Source: Streptomyces acidicola
Lineage (GTDB): Bacteria > Actinomycetota > Actinomycetes > Streptomycetales > Streptomycetaceae
NCBI RefSeq assembly: GCF_009377235.1
Contig: NZ_VMNX01000005.1
Span: 1 to 64,000 of the forward strand
DNA length: 64,000 nucleotides
Direction of reading: 5' to 3'
Below the pieces are notes generated by a model, which saw only the letters and a program-made list of their open reading frames with translations, was not told where the DNA came from and did no database searches. The stretch's first letter is position 1; each line of letters opens with the position of its first letter. Position numbers and translations under genes: made by a program. Positions 16,342 to 25,411 of this stretch are shown piece after piece.

Positions 16342-17031
16342 TCAGGCCAAGGGAATTACGGGCACGGCGGCCCGCTTGCGGACCGTCTCCAGGACGACCT
16401 GTCGGTGGCAGCGGCTTTCGTCTTTCTCGAAGCACAGCACCGCGACCCGGGACTGCCGGGCATGCTCTGCGAGGCGTTCAAGATCGGTTTGCGCTTCCTC
16501 GGACCGCAGCACTCCACGGAACCGAGCCCGGCCCACGTCGAGGCGGCCCTCCCAGAACGGCGCCCGGTTGTCCTTGGGATTGCCCAGGCCACGCAGGTGG
16601 GTGTATTCGATGCCGGCCTCGGCGAGTGCCTGCCCGAGCCGAGTCTTGCTGAAGCCCTTCTTGCGGCTGATCGGGGTGAGCCGTACGTCCGCTACGACGC
16701 TGATGCGACTGTCGAGGAGCGAGGCGACGAACGAATCGATGTCGCGGCCTTCGTATCCGGCGGACCAGAGACCGGGAGTGACGGGCGGAACCTGGGCCGT
16801 CCGGAACAGATCATCTAGGGCGACTCCGAGGACATTAGCGACCGCGCCAACGGTGAAGAAAGCTGGCTGGATCGCCCCCCCGTTTTCCAAACGGCTCAGC
16901 GTCCCGACGGCGATGCCTGCCTCTTTGGCCAGCCGTTCCCGCGTCCACCCGCGGTCCTCCCGTAACGCACGAACTCGCTGAGCGAGTGCGTGAGCGTTCT
17001 CGTGGGGAGGCGCTGAGCGAGGACCTGCCAT
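16342..17031 (-). CDS. XRE helix-turn-helix fused to DUF488
   Basis: A 229-residue protein from ATG 17031. Residues about 12-70 form an XRE HTH (LAQRVRALREDRGWTRERLA ... GIAVGTLSRLENG). Residues about 80-229 are DUF488: it opens WSAGYEGRDIDSFVASL, has VVADVRLTPISRKKGFSK and THLRGLGNPKDNRA, and ends CFEKDESRCHRQVV. DUF488 has no settled function but is frequent next to defence genes. As the first of four co-directional genes it may regulate the cassette while also sensing a ligand or nucleic acid. Its own promoter would lie in 17032-17222. Confidence 0.85.
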   Translation of the reverse strand: MAGPRSAPPHENAHALAQRVRALREDRGWTRERLAKEAGIAVGTLSRLENGGAIQPAFFTVGAVANVLGVALDDLFRTAQVPPVTPGLWSAGYEGRDIDSFVASLLDSRISVVADVRLTPISRKKGFSKTRLGQALAEAGIEYTHLRGLGNPKDNRAPFWEGRLDVGRARFRGVLRSEEAQTDLERLAEHARQSRVAVLCFEKDESRCHRQVVLETVRKRAAVPVIPLA

Positions 17032-17222
17032 GTGCGGTGTTCCTAACGACCGTTGACGTGGCCCGCACGGGTGTACCTGGTCAGCTACGAGCCCTGGATT
17101 CGCGAACGCGCAGGTCCGAGGGCGCACGAGCACGGCTCTTCCTGCGGCACTGGAGACTGCCCCTGGGAGAAGCCGACCAAGATCTTCTCCCAGATTTCTC
17201 CCAAGCGATCTCCAGGAACCAC

Positions 17223-17259
17223 TCAGGGGCCTGATCCATCAACTGGATCAGGCCCCTGA
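17223..17259 (-). terminator. tRNA-Pro terminator, 16-bp stem
   Basis: Perfectly paired arms 17223-17238 and 17244-17259 around loop TCAAC, 15 bp beyond the tRNA 3' end. If an element is integrated at the tRNA 3' end, this hairpin belongs to the element side. Confidence 0.8.
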
Positions 17260-17274
17260 CCTGGTACTTCACTG

Positions 17275-17348
17275 TCGGGGTGGCGGGATTTGAACCCACG
17301 ACCTCTTCGTCCCGAACGAAGCGCGCTGCCAAGCTGCGCTACACCCCG
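17275..17348 (-). tRNA. tRNA-Pro (anticodon CGG)
   Basis: The minus strand folds as a complete cloverleaf: acceptor CGGGGTG paired with CACCCCG, D-stem GCGC, anticodon stem CTTCG/CGAAG around loop TTCGGGA (anticodon CGG, codon CCG), and T-arm GTGGG TTCGAAT CCCGC. The CCA end is not encoded. Its 3' end points left towards the accessory genes, and tRNA-Pro genes are known integration targets in Streptomyces (pSAM2). Confidence 0.97.
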
Positions 17349-17438
17349 ATTGTCGCTGCGTGTCGCGGCGACGTCGTTTACTTTAGCCCACTGGTGGCTG
17401 GAGACGAAATCCGGTTTTGCGGGAGGTGGGCGGCGGGC

Positions 17439-18266
17439 TCACCAGTCCAGGCGGCCTCGGCGGGGGCGGACCGGGTTGGGGCGGAGGTGGTCTAGGGCGA
17501 CCAGGAGGAGCCCCAGGGCGTAGCAGGCGAGGCCGATGAGGAGGGCGTTGGCGAGGACGCTCTTGTAGCCCTGGTGGTTCACGTCCAGGAAGGGGTAGAG
17601 GTACGACGCCGATGAGCCGTCGGGCAGCAGAAAGCCGCGGGCCAGCGTGAATGCCAGGTACGCCAGGGGGTAGAGCAGCCACGTTGCCGCGAGGGCAGGG
17701 CGCAGAGGGGCTGGGCGGGTGAAGAGCAGCCAGTCCGCGACCACCGCGAGGGGGAGCAGTGTGTGGAGGAGCGGGTTGGCCGGTGCGGGCCAGCCCGTGA
17801 GTGTGGCGACCTCGGCCGTTCCTGACCCGGGTCCCGCGCCTGGGGCCGGGACCGCGCCCGGGACCGGGGTCGGTCCCATCGTGAGGAAGGCGGTCGAGCC
17901 CCCCGTGAGGATCACGTGAGAGATCAGGGCCGCGATCGAGATGTACAGCAGCGTGCCGCCCGTCACCCGGGGTGGCAGGGGGCGGCGGGCCGTCCAGGCC
18001 CGTGACGCCGAGGAGGCGAAGACCACTGCCACCAGCACGCCGGTCTGGATCATGAAGTAGCTCAGGACGTGGAGCGGGCTGCCCAGGAGCAGCTCGACGC
18101 CCACGCCCGCTGCCGCCGTCAGCGCCACCATCAGACGGAAGGCGGCTGCCACCGGGCGCCGGTTCGGTGCCACCACCGCACTCGCGGGGACGACGGACTG
18201 CAGCGGCGCCGGCATGCCCGGTATCGCGGGCAGGTCGGGTATGTCCCTGGGTATCGGAGTGGTCAT
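17439..18266 (-). CDS. Pr6Pr-family integral membrane protein
   Basis: 275 residues with a Pro-rich N-terminus followed by six hydrophobic segments (VALTAAAGVGVELLLG, SYFMIQTGVLVAVVFAS, LLYISIAALISHVILTG, LLHTLLPLAVVADWLLF, ATWLLYPLAYLAFTL and LLIGLACYALGLLLVAL). The ISHVILTG and DVNHQGYKSV motifs fit Pr6Pr (FAR-17a/AIG1-like) proteins. A Pro/Gly/Ala-rich loop near the middle is less conserved. It is the first core-genome gene right of the tRNA. Function not established. Confidence 0.8.
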   Translation of the reverse strand: MTTPIPRDIPDLPAIPGMPAPLQSVVPASAVVAPNRRPVAAAFRLMVALTAAAGVGVELLLGSPLHVLSYFMIQTGVLVAVVFASSASRAWTARRPLPPRVTGGTLLYISIAALISHVILTGGSTAFLTMGPTPVPGAVPAPGAGPGSGTAEVATLTGWPAPANPLLHTLLPLAVVADWLLFTRPAPLRPALAATWLLYPLAYLAFTLARGFLLPDGSSASYLYPFLDVNHQGYKSVLANALLIGLACYALGLLLVALDHLRPNPVRPRRGRLDW

Positions 18267-18454
18267 GCGTTCACGCTAAGTCGCGTCGGCAAAACCGGCT
18301 AAATGGGGCACTCTGTTTGGGTGAGGTGCTGGGGACGTGCGTGCCGGGGGGCATGCCAGGGGTGCGCGGAGGGCCGCGCCAAGGGGCGCCAGGGGGCGTC
18401 TCGGAGGAAGCCTTCGTGACGTGCAGCAGTCGTCAGCGGGTCACCGCGCTGGTT

Positions 18455-19381
18455 TCACTCCCGTCCCACCAGCGTCAGCAGTGATGCCTCGGGCGGGCAG
18501 GCGAACCGTACCGGCGTGTAGCGGTTCGTGCCGCAGCCCGCCGATACGTGGAGGTATGCCGTCCGCTCGTCCGCCGTGTGCGTGGACAGGCCCTTCACCC
18601 GGTCCGTGTCCAGGTCGCAGTTGGTCACGAGTGCGCCGTAGAAGGGGATGCAGAGCTGGCCGCCGTGGGTGTGGCCGGCGAGGACCAGGGGGTAACCGTC
18701 CGCGGTGAAGGCGTCCAGCGAGCGCAGATACGGGGCGTGCACCACGCCCATCGAGAAGTCGGCCGATTCGGAGGGGCCGCCCGCCACGCGCGCGTACCGG
18801 TCCCGCTTGATGTGCGGGTCGTCCAGGCCGGTCAGTTCCACCTCCGTGCCCTCGATCTTCAGCGTGCCGCGCGTGTTCGTGAGGTTCAGCCAGCCCGCCG
18901 TGTCGAAGCCGTCCCGCAACTCCTCCCAGGGGTTGTGGATGACGCCCACCGCCGGTGCGTTGCCGTTCAGACCGTGGCGGCCCTGGGTCTTCTCCAGCAG
19001 GTAGCGGGCGGGGTTGCGCAGCTTCGGGCCGTAGTAGTCGTTCGAACCGAAGACGTACGCCCCCGGGAACTCCATCAGCGGGCCCAGCGCGTCCAGTACC
19101 TCGGGGACGCCCTCCGGGTCGGAGAGGTTGTCCCCGGTGTTGATGACGAAGTCGGGGCGCAGCCCGGCCAGCGAGCGCAGCCAGCGCTGCTTCTTGCGCT
19201 GTCCGCTCACCATGTGGATGTCGGAGATCTGGAGTATGCGCAGCGGCCGCATGCCGGACGGCAGCACCGGCACCGTCACCCGGCGCAGCCGGAAGGAGCG
19301 GGCCTCGAATCCCGCCGCATAGACCAGACCGGCGGCGCCCACCGCCGCGATGCCCAGAGGTACTCCGTATCGCGCTCGCAT
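18455..19381 (-). CDS. Membrane-anchored metallophosphoesterase
   Basis: 308 residues with an N-terminal hydrophobic anchor (GIAAVGAAGLVYAAGFE). Metal-binding motifs of calcineurin-like phosphatases are present: QISDIHMV, NTGDNLSD, FGSNDYYG (GNHD position, His replaced by Asp-Tyr), and LAGHTHGGQLC near residue 240. YkuE-like members are candidate lipid or nucleotide phosphohydrolases. Start ATG 19381; the divergent GatB/YqeY gene begins 196 bp away. Confidence 0.88.
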   Translation of the reverse strand: MRARYGVPLGIAAVGAAGLVYAAGFEARSFRLRRVTVPVLPSGMRPLRILQISDIHMVSGQRKKQRWLRSLAGLRPDFVINTGDNLSDPEGVPEVLDALGPLMEFPGAYVFGSNDYYGPKLRNPARYLLEKTQGRHGLNGNAPAVGVIHNPWEELRDGFDTAGWLNLTNTRGTLKIEGTEVELTGLDDPHIKRDRYARVAGGPSESADFSMGVVHAPYLRSLDAFTADGYPLVLAGHTHGGQLCIPFYGALVTNCDLDTDRVKGLSTHTADERTAYLHVSAGCGTNRYTPVRFACPPEASLLTLVGRE

Positions 19382-19421
19382 ACACCCATCGTGTCAGACC
19401 CGCACGACACCTCGCGCAGCC

Positions 19422-19475
19422 TGTGGATAACCATGGCCCGTCGCGGTCGGCATCCCCAAGTCCCCCTGTGGACAA
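19422..19475 (-). promoter_or_regulatory. Two DnaA boxes, 45 bp apart
   Basis: On the minus strand, TTATCCACA (19430-19422) and TTGTCCACA (19475-19467) are exact matches to the general and the Streptomyces-preferred DnaA box. Both face the same way in the divergent region between the phosphoesterase and the GatB/YqeY gene. Confidence 0.65.
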
Positions 19476-19577
19476 GGCGGAAGAGCTGAGGCAGGCCGGG
19501 TCGCACGCGGCCGCGCCCAGCCACGCCCCATGAAATCAACGGGCGGCCGACCCCGCGCACCTGCGACAATCGATCTC

Positions 19578-20045
19578 ATGACCACGCTCAAGTCGAAGCT
19601 GCAGGAACACCTCAACGCCGCGATCAAGGAGCGCGACGAGCTCCGCTCCTCGACGCTCCGGCTGACGCTCGCCGCGATCACCAAGGAGGAGGTCGCGGGC
19701 AAGGAGAAGCGCGAGCTCTCCGACGACGAGGTCCTGAAGGTGATCACCAAGGAGGCGAAGAAGCGGCGCGAGGCCGCGGATGCCTTCGCGCACGGTGGCC
19801 GGGTCGAGCAGGCCGAGCGGGAGAAGGCGGAGGGCGAGGTCCTCGCCGCCTATCTGCCCAAGCAGCTCTCGGACGAGGAGCTCCGGCAGATCGTCGCCCA
19901 GGCCGTCGAGGAGGCGAGGGCGGCCGGTGCCGAGGGGCCGCGCGCGATGGGCCAGGTCATGAAGATCGTCAACCCGAAGGTGGCGGGCCAGGCCGAGGGC
20001 GGTCGCGTCGCCGCGGTGGTCAAGCAGCTTCTCGCGGGCGGCTGA
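19578..20045 (+). CDS. GatB/YqeY domain protein
   Basis: 155 residues starting MTTLKSKLQEHLNAAIKERD. It shows the YqeY pattern: DELRSSTLRLTLAAITKEEV, an EVLKVITKEAKKRREAADAF helix, AEGEVLAAYLPKQLSDEEL, and the closing GQVMKIVNPKVAGQAEGGRV. These proteins share the C-terminal tail domain of GatB and are thought to associate with aminoacylated tRNA. The start at 19578 fits family length; an upstream in-frame ATG adds residues unlike the family. Confidence 0.93.
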   Translation: MTTLKSKLQEHLNAAIKERDELRSSTLRLTLAAITKEEVAGKEKRELSDDEVLKVITKEAKKRREAADAFAHGGRVEQAEREKAEGEVLAAYLPKQLSDEELRQIVAQAVEEARAAGAEGPRAMGQVMKIVNPKVAGQAEGGRVAAVVKQLLAGG

Positions 20046-20190
20046 GCGGCGCTTCCAGGCGGCTGAGCAGCGCTTCCGGGCGATACGACCACGGCTCTCG
20101 GCGCGCTGCGATACGGCTACTGCATCTGCTACGTCTGCTACCTCTGTCACGGCCCGGCCGTGTGCGCGGCGGCGCCTGTGGAGGCTCCGA

Positions 20191-20241
20191 ATACGGCGGT
20201 GGGGTGCCCCCTTTACCCAAGGGGGCACCCCACCGCCGTAT
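20191..20241. terminator. 21-bp perfect hairpin, bidirectional terminator
   Basis: Arms 20191-20211 and 20221-20241 pair perfectly around a 9-nt loop. It lies between the convergent GatB/YqeY and PBP genes and can serve both. Confidence 0.85.
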
Positions 20242-20256
20242 CCAGCCGGCTGGTTA

Positions 20257-20304
20257 CCGACCGGCTGACCGATCGGCTGACCGATCGGCTGACCGATTGG
20301 CCGA
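20257..20304. repeat. Four tandem 12-bp repeats
   Basis: CCGACCGGCTGA, CCGATCGGCTGA twice, then CCGATTGGCCGA, head to tail, immediately downstream of the PBP stop. Each unit contains a CCGATCGG-like palindrome. Confidence 0.75.
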
Positions 20305-20308
20305 CCGG

Positions 20309-22585
20309 TCAGCCGCCGAACCCGCCGCCGTTCCCCCTGCCGCCGTTCCCCTGGCCCTGGATGAAGCCCTCCGGGATGGAGAAGGACGGGGTGGGGAAAT
20401 CGCCGCCGGTGCCGCCGTCGACCAGGCCGCCGTTGTTGCCGTTCCCCTTGTTGTCGTTGCCGTCCCCGCCGTCGCGGCCCTTGCCCCGGCCACGGTCGCG
20501 ATCGCGGTCCCGCTCGTCGGGGATGTTGATCAGGTTGAAGTCGGGTGCGTCCTTGCCCACCAGCGCGCCGCTCATCATGTCGCGCCAGATCGGGCCGGGG
20601 ACCCCACCGCCGTACACCTTGGCGTGGTAGTTGCCGCCGATGCTGATGTCGACCATGCGCCGCTTGTGCGCCGGGTCGCCGACCCAGACGGCCCCCGCCA
20701 TGTTCGGCGTGTAGCCCACGAACCAGGCGGCGTAGCGGCCGTCCGTCGTACCGGTCTTGCCCGCGCTGGGGCGGCTGCCGAGACCCGCCTGCGTACCCGT
20801 ACCGTCCTCGACCACGCCCTTGAGCAGGGTGTTCATCGTGTCGGCGGTGGTCTCCGACATCGCGCGTGAACAGGTCGACTTCGGGACATCGAGGGACTTC
20901 GTCGTCCCGCCGACGCTCTGCTTGATCGACTCGATGGCGACCGGCGTGCAGTACATGCCGCGTGAGGCGAAGGTCGCGTACGCGTTCGCCATCGTCAGCG
21001 GCGACATCTCCTGGGTGCCGAGGGCGATCGACGGGTTCTGGCCCATCTCGCCGCCGTCCGCGCGGTTCACGCCCATCTCCCCGGCCATCTTGGTGACCGG
21101 GCAGATACCGATGTCGGCGATCAACTGCACGTAGTAGGTGTTGACCGACTTCGCGGTCGCCTCCTTCATGCGGTACGGGCCGACCTCCGACTTGTTCTCG
21201 TTGGCGAGTTTGGCGCCCTCGGTGTTCGTCCAGTTCTTGCCGTCGCAGGCCGCGATCGGGCTCGGGTAGGGCATCTCGTACGGCGACGAGTACTGCTTCG
21301 TCGGGGCCATGCCGTCCTCGATGGCGGCCGCGGCGACGATCGGCTTGAACGTCGAACCGGGCTGGTACCCGGCGCCGCCGCCCATGTCCTTGTCGACCGA
21401 GAGGTTGATCGTCGTCTCGTTCTGCTTGGTGTCGATGCCGTACGGGCGGGACTGGCCCATCGCCAGGATCTTGCCGGTGCCGGGCTCGACGACGCTGGCG
21501 GCGGTCGCCACGTCGTCGCTCTGGTTGACGTGAGTCTTGATCGAGTCCTGGACCGACTGCTGGGCCTGCGGGTCCATCGTCGTCCGGATCGTCAGGCCGC
21601 CCTGGTTCCAGATCTTGGCCCGGGCCTCCTTGGACTTGCCGAAGACCGGGTCGTTCAGGAACACCTCGCGCACGTAGTCGCAGAAGAAGCCGGCGCCCTT
21701 GACCGCCGTGATGCAGCCGTTCTTCGGCTTGCTGACGTCGAGCCCGAGGGGAGCCCTCTTGGCCCTGTCCGCCTGTGCCCGGGAGATGTCGCCGACCTCG
21801 GCCATGCGCTGCAGCACGATGTTGCGGCGCTTCTTGGCCTCCGCCTCGTCGTTGATCGGGTCGTAACGCGTCGGCGACTGGACGATGCCGGCGAGGAGCG
21901 CGGCCTCGTCGAGCTCCAGGTCCTTCGCGGGCTTGGAGAAGTAGCGCTGGGCGGCTGCCTCGATGCCGTACGCCTGTTGCCCGAAGAACGTGATGTTGAG
22001 GTAGTTCTCCAGGATCTTCTTCTTGCCGAGCTCTTCCTCCAGCTGGATCGCGTACTTCAGCTCGCGGATCTTGCGGCCGAGGGTCTGCTGGGTGGCCTGG
22101 GCGACCTTTGTCGGGTCGTCGCCGGCCTCCTCCACCGCGACGTTCTTCACGAGCTGCTGCGTCAGCGTGGACGCGCCCTGCTCGACGCCGCCGCTCTGCG
22201 CGTTCTTGTTGAGGGCGCGCAGGATGCCCTTGAGGTCGACCGCGCCGTGCAAGTAGAAGCGCGAGTCCTCGATCGCGACGATCGCCTTCTGCATGGCGGG
22301 CGCGATGTCCTTGAGTTCGACGACCGTGCGGTCACGGGAGTAGACCGTGGCGATCTGGCCGCCCTCGTTGTCGAGGATCGTCGTGCGCTGGCTCAGGGGC
22401 GGGCGCTTCAGGTTGGCCGGGAGCTCGTCGAACCCCTCGACCGAGCCCTTAGCGGCCAGCCCGAGGGCGCCGACCGCGGGCAGTGCGATGCCCGCCATGA
22501 CGGCTCCCGCGAGCACACTGACACCGAGGAACTTGGCGGCCTGCTGCGTTGGTGACAGACCTCCGCCCGAGCGCTTGTTTGGCAT
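20309..22585 (-). CDS. Bifunctional class A penicillin-binding protein
   Basis: 758 residues: a short cytoplasmic N-terminus and one membrane anchor (residues about 19-45), then a glycosyltransferase domain with catalytic Glu106 in EDSRFYLHG and the GASTLTQQLVKN motif. The transpeptidase domain has STFK (411-414), SVN (480-482) and KTGT (610-613), so all catalytic motifs are intact. The last ~70 residues are Asp/Arg/Gly/Asn-rich and low in complexity. It builds and cross-links peptidoglycan. It is divergent from wblA as in S. coelicolor (SCO3580-SCO3579 region). Confidence 0.94.
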   Translation of the reverse strand: MPNKRSGGGLSPTQQAAKFLGVSVLAGAVMAGIALPAVGALGLAAKGSVEGFDELPANLKRPPLSQRTTILDNEGGQIATVYSRDRTVVELKDIAPAMQKAIVAIEDSRFYLHGAVDLKGILRALNKNAQSGGVEQGASTLTQQLVKNVAVEEAGDDPTKVAQATQQTLGRKIRELKYAIQLEEELGKKKILENYLNITFFGQQAYGIEAAAQRYFSKPAKDLELDEAALLAGIVQSPTRYDPINDEAEAKKRRNIVLQRMAEVGDISRAQADRAKRAPLGLDVSKPKNGCITAVKGAGFFCDYVREVFLNDPVFGKSKEARAKIWNQGGLTIRTTMDPQAQQSVQDSIKTHVNQSDDVATAASVVEPGTGKILAMGQSRPYGIDTKQNETTINLSVDKDMGGGAGYQPGSTFKPIVAAAAIEDGMAPTKQYSSPYEMPYPSPIAACDGKNWTNTEGAKLANENKSEVGPYRMKEATAKSVNTYYVQLIADIGICPVTKMAGEMGVNRADGGEMGQNPSIALGTQEMSPLTMANAYATFASRGMYCTPVAIESIKQSVGGTTKSLDVPKSTCSRAMSETTADTMNTLLKGVVEDGTGTQAGLGSRPSAGKTGTTDGRYAAWFVGYTPNMAGAVWVGDPAHKRRMVDISIGGNYHAKVYGGGVPGPIWRDMMSGALVGKDAPDFNLINIPDERDRDRDRGRGKGRDGGDGNDNKGNGNNGGLVDGGTGGDFPTPSFSIPEGFIQGQGNGGRGNGGGFGG

Positions 22586-23219
22586 GGGGGCAGCCTAATC
22601 CGTAGTGATGAGCGTTCCGAGGGAGCGGGTGCCCCTCGGGATGTTCGAGTACAGGATCGTGACATCTCGGGGCAGCCGGGCATGCAACGACCCCGCGTGG
22701 AGCGCGTGCGCGGCCCTGGTGTTGATGCTGATGGTGACTACGGTCACGCGGGCGCAGGGCGCGGATGGCCCCGGGCGGATGGTGCGGGGTGGACGCCTGA
22801 TGCCAGGGCAACGGATGTGTCTACGTTCTCATTCGCCGGACACGCGCATATGCCTTGGCCTAAGCTGCTCTCGACTGTCACGGCAGTAGGCCCACGTATC
22901 AAGTACGTCTGGCGAACCCGAATCGTTCCGACGTTCTCCCCACTTTTTTTCGGGGGTGTGTCCGAATTCGCCGTGTGTGTCACCTGGTGTCCATTGTGAC
23001 GTGGCTCAACTGTCCCGTTCTGACGGGAAAGTCACGTATGACCCCAGGTCACTCCTGCGGGTGATCTGCCGCTTACCCATAGTCCGTTCGGGCCATTCAA
23101 GATTGGGCCCGAAGGGGGTGTTGCGCTGTGCCCACCTTCCGTAACGTCCTCAACTGGCGGCGGTGAATATGCCGCTGCCGCCGTGGGGGAGCCTCGATTC
23201 GGGAGAGGACGGCGCCGGT
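22586..23219 (+). promoter_or_regulatory. Long regulatory region upstream of wblA
   Basis: More than 600 bp between the PBP start and the wblA start, with lower GC than the genes around it (for example 22900-22990) and no convincing ORF. wblA of Streptomyces is developmentally regulated through a long upstream region; promoters and binding sites here are expected but not individually assigned. A small inverted repeat (CCGTTCTGACGG) lies near 23014. Confidence 0.55.
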
Positions 23220-23558
23220 ATGGGCTGGGTAACCGACTGGAGTGCGCAGGCTGCCTGCCGCACTACCGATCCGGATGAACTGTTCGTTCAGGGAGCAGCG
23301 CAGAACAGGGCCAAGGCGGTGTGCACCGGATGTCCGGTACGCACGGAGTGCCTGGCCGACGCGCTGGACAACCGCGTGGAGTTCGGCGTGTGGGGAGGCA
23401 TGACGGAGCGCGAGCGCCGCGCACTGCTGCGCAGGCGTCCGACTGTCACGTCATGGCGCAGGCTGCTGGAGACCGCACGTACGGAGTACGAGCGCGGCGC
23501 GGGCCTGCTGCCGCTCGACGAGGAAGAGGTGTACGAGAACTACGCCGCGGTGGGCTGA
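23220..23558 (+). CDS. wblA: WblA, WhiB-like iron-sulfur developmental regulator
   Basis: 112 residues from ATG 23220 (MGWVTDWSAQAACRTTDPDE). The four iron-sulfur cysteines are C13, C35, C38 and C44 (CTGCPVRTEC), followed by the GVWGG turn and basic ERRALLRRR. Length and sequence match WblA (SCO3579), which acts early in aerial growth and represses antibiotic production. A GAGAGGA lies about 10 bp upstream of this start; in-frame GTG 23163 and ATG 23169 would add 17-19 residues without a ribosome binding site. Confidence 0.95.
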   Translation: MGWVTDWSAQAACRTTDPDELFVQGAAQNRAKAVCTGCPVRTECLADALDNRVEFGVWGGMTERERRALLRRRPTVTSWRRLLETARTEYERGAGLLPLDEEEVYENYAAVG

Positions 23559-23710
23559 GCAGATCGAGGGCGGCTCCCGCGTATTGACTGCGTGTTGACT
23601 GCCAGGGCACCGAGGGCGCCCTTGTGGCGTCGGCGAGTCGGGCAGGTGCACCGACTTCCGGGTGCCCCAGGCTTCCGGGTGCTGGTGCCCGCGGTCTCCG
23701 GAGGCCTCCG

Positions 23711-23730
23711 TGCCGGGCGTGTACCCGGCA
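23711..23730. terminator. Small hairpin between wblA and the ATPase gene
   Basis: TGCCGGG, 6-nt loop, CCCGGCA, embedded between two direct copies of AGGCCTCCGTGCCG. It lies between convergent genes. Confidence 0.5.
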
Positions 23731-23761
23731 GGCCTCCGTGCCGCTTGTGGCTACCGGACGC

Positions 23762-25411
23762 TCAGGCGTCGGTGGTGGGCAGCTCCGGCCGTATGGCCGC
23801 GAGCCGGTCACCAATGTCTCGCAGTCCTGCGAGGTCATGGACGTCGCCGGGCAGTGCGCCCACTTCGGCCACGGCCACCTCGGGGTGGAGCGCGGTGAAG
23901 CGATCGCGAGTGCGCTGCTCGCGGGAGAGCAGCTGCATGCGCTCGGCGTGCAATCTCAGAAGGCCTGCGGTGAGTTGGTCGACGGTCCGGTCCGTCCGGT
24001 CCGCGGTGGCCCGGTCTGCGGCGGGGGAGCCTGCTTCGGGTGCGGGAACCTCGGACTCGTGACCCTCGGATGCGGGAGATGCTGAACTGCCGTACGCGTC
24101 GGGAGAGTTACGAAGTCCTACTTTCCCGTCCACCTGATCGACAATGCGGGAATCGGCAAGATTTTCCGCGGCGACGGGGTCGGCAGGGTCTGCCTCGGCC
24201 GGATCGGCCGTGGTCAGGTCGGCTGTGGCCGGCTCGTCCGCGGAGGGATCGGCCACGGAGGGCTCCGCCGCAGAGGGATCGGCTACGGAGTGATCGGCCG
24301 CAGGGGCCCCGGCCGCGGAGGGATCAGCCGCAGCGGAATCGGTCTCGGGGGAATCGGTCTCGGGGAAATCGGCCGCAGGGGGATCCGCGTGATCGTCCGC
24401 GAGGTCGAGGTTCTCCGCAGCGGCGAGTGCGCGCTCGGCGGACAGCTGGGCTGCGCCGCTGCCGTGGACCCGGTTGAGCACCAGACCGGCGAGCGGCATG
24501 TCCTCGGCGGCCAGCCGCTCCACGAAGTACGCGGCCTCGCGCAGTGCGTCCCGCTCCGGGGCCGCCACCACCAGGAACGCCGTGCCGGGCGCCTGCAGCA
24601 GCTTGTACGTGGCGTCCGCGCGCGTGCGGAACCCGCCGAACATCGAGTCCATGGCGGCCACGAAGGTCTGCACGTCCTTCAGGAGCTGGCCGCCGAGGAG
24701 CTTCCCCAGGGCGCCCGTCATCATCGACATCCCGACGTTCAGGAACTTCATCCCCGCACGCCCGCCCACCTTCGCGGGCGCCAGCAGCACCCGGATCAGC
24801 TTCCCGTCCAGAAAGGACCCCAGCCGCTTCGGGGCGTCCAGGAAGTCCAGCGCGGAGCGCGACGGCGGTGTGTCGACGACGATCAGGTCCCACTCGTCCC
24901 GGGCGCGCAGCTGCCCCAGCTTCTCCATCGCCATGTACTCCTGCGTGCCCGCGAAGCCCGCCGAGAGCGACTGGTAGAAGGGGTTGCTCAGGATGGCGGA
25001 CGCCCGCTCGGGGTCCGCGTGCGCCTCGACGATCTCGTCGAAGGTGCGCTTCATGTCGAGCATCATGGCGTGCAGTTCGCCGCCGGCGGAGTCGTCGATG
25101 CCCTTCACCCGGCGCGGCACGTTGTCCAGCGAGTCGATACCCATGGACTGCGCCAGCCTGCGCGCCGGGTCGATGGTGAGCACCACCACCTTGCGGCCGC
25201 GTTCGGCGGCACGCAGCCCCAGGGCCGCCGCCGTCGTCGTCTTGCCGACGCCCCCGGAGCCGCAGCACACCACGATGCGGGTCTTCGGGTCGTCGATCAG
25301 CGGATCGACCGCCAGGGCGCGGGTGGAGGCGATTGCTCGATGCGGATCGTGCGGGTGGGCCGAGTCGCGCGTGGAGGCCAAGCTGTGCGTGGGGGCCGGG
25401 TCCTGACTCAT
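23762..25411 (-). CDS. ArsA/MinD-like ATPase with repetitive acidic insert
   Basis: 549 residues starting at ATG 25411, which overlaps the upstream ATPase stop (ATGA). The P-loop [17 protein letters not shown] is near residue 60, followed by [16 protein letters not shown] and [17 protein letters not shown] (Walker B), as in ArsA/Get3-like ion-transporting ATPases. Residues about 345-450 are a low-complexity insert of Ala/Asp/Pro/Ser repeats (units such as [15 protein letters not shown]). The C-terminus resumes a helical domain ([20 protein letters not shown]). Matches the SCO3578 position. The insert length probably varies between strains. Confidence 0.85.
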   Translation of the reverse strand: MSQDPAPTHSLASTRDSAHPHDPHRAIASTRALAVDPLIDDPKTRIVVCCGSGGVGKTTTAAALGLRAAERGRKVVVLTIDPARRLAQSMGIDSLDNVPRRVKGIDDSAGGELHAMMLDMKRTFDEIVEAHADPERASAILSNPFYQSLSAGFAGTQEYMAMEKLGQLRARDEWDLIVVDTPPSRSALDFLDAPKRLGSFLDGKLIRVLLAPAKVGGRAGMKFLNVGMSMMTGALGKLLGGQLLKDVQTFVAAMDSMFGGFRTRADATYKLLQAPGTAFLVVAAPERDALREAAYFVERLAAEDMPLAGLVLNRVHGSGAAQLSAERALAAAENLDLADDHADPPAADFPETDSPETDSAAADPSAAGAPAADHSVADPSAAEPSVADPSADEPATADLTTADPAEADPADPVAAENLADSRIVDQVDGKVGLRNSPDAYGSSASPASEGHESEVPAPEAGSPAADRATADRTDRTVDQLTAGLLRLHAERMQLLSREQRTRDRFTALHPEVAVAEVGALPGDVHDLAGLRDIGDRLAAIRPELPTTDA

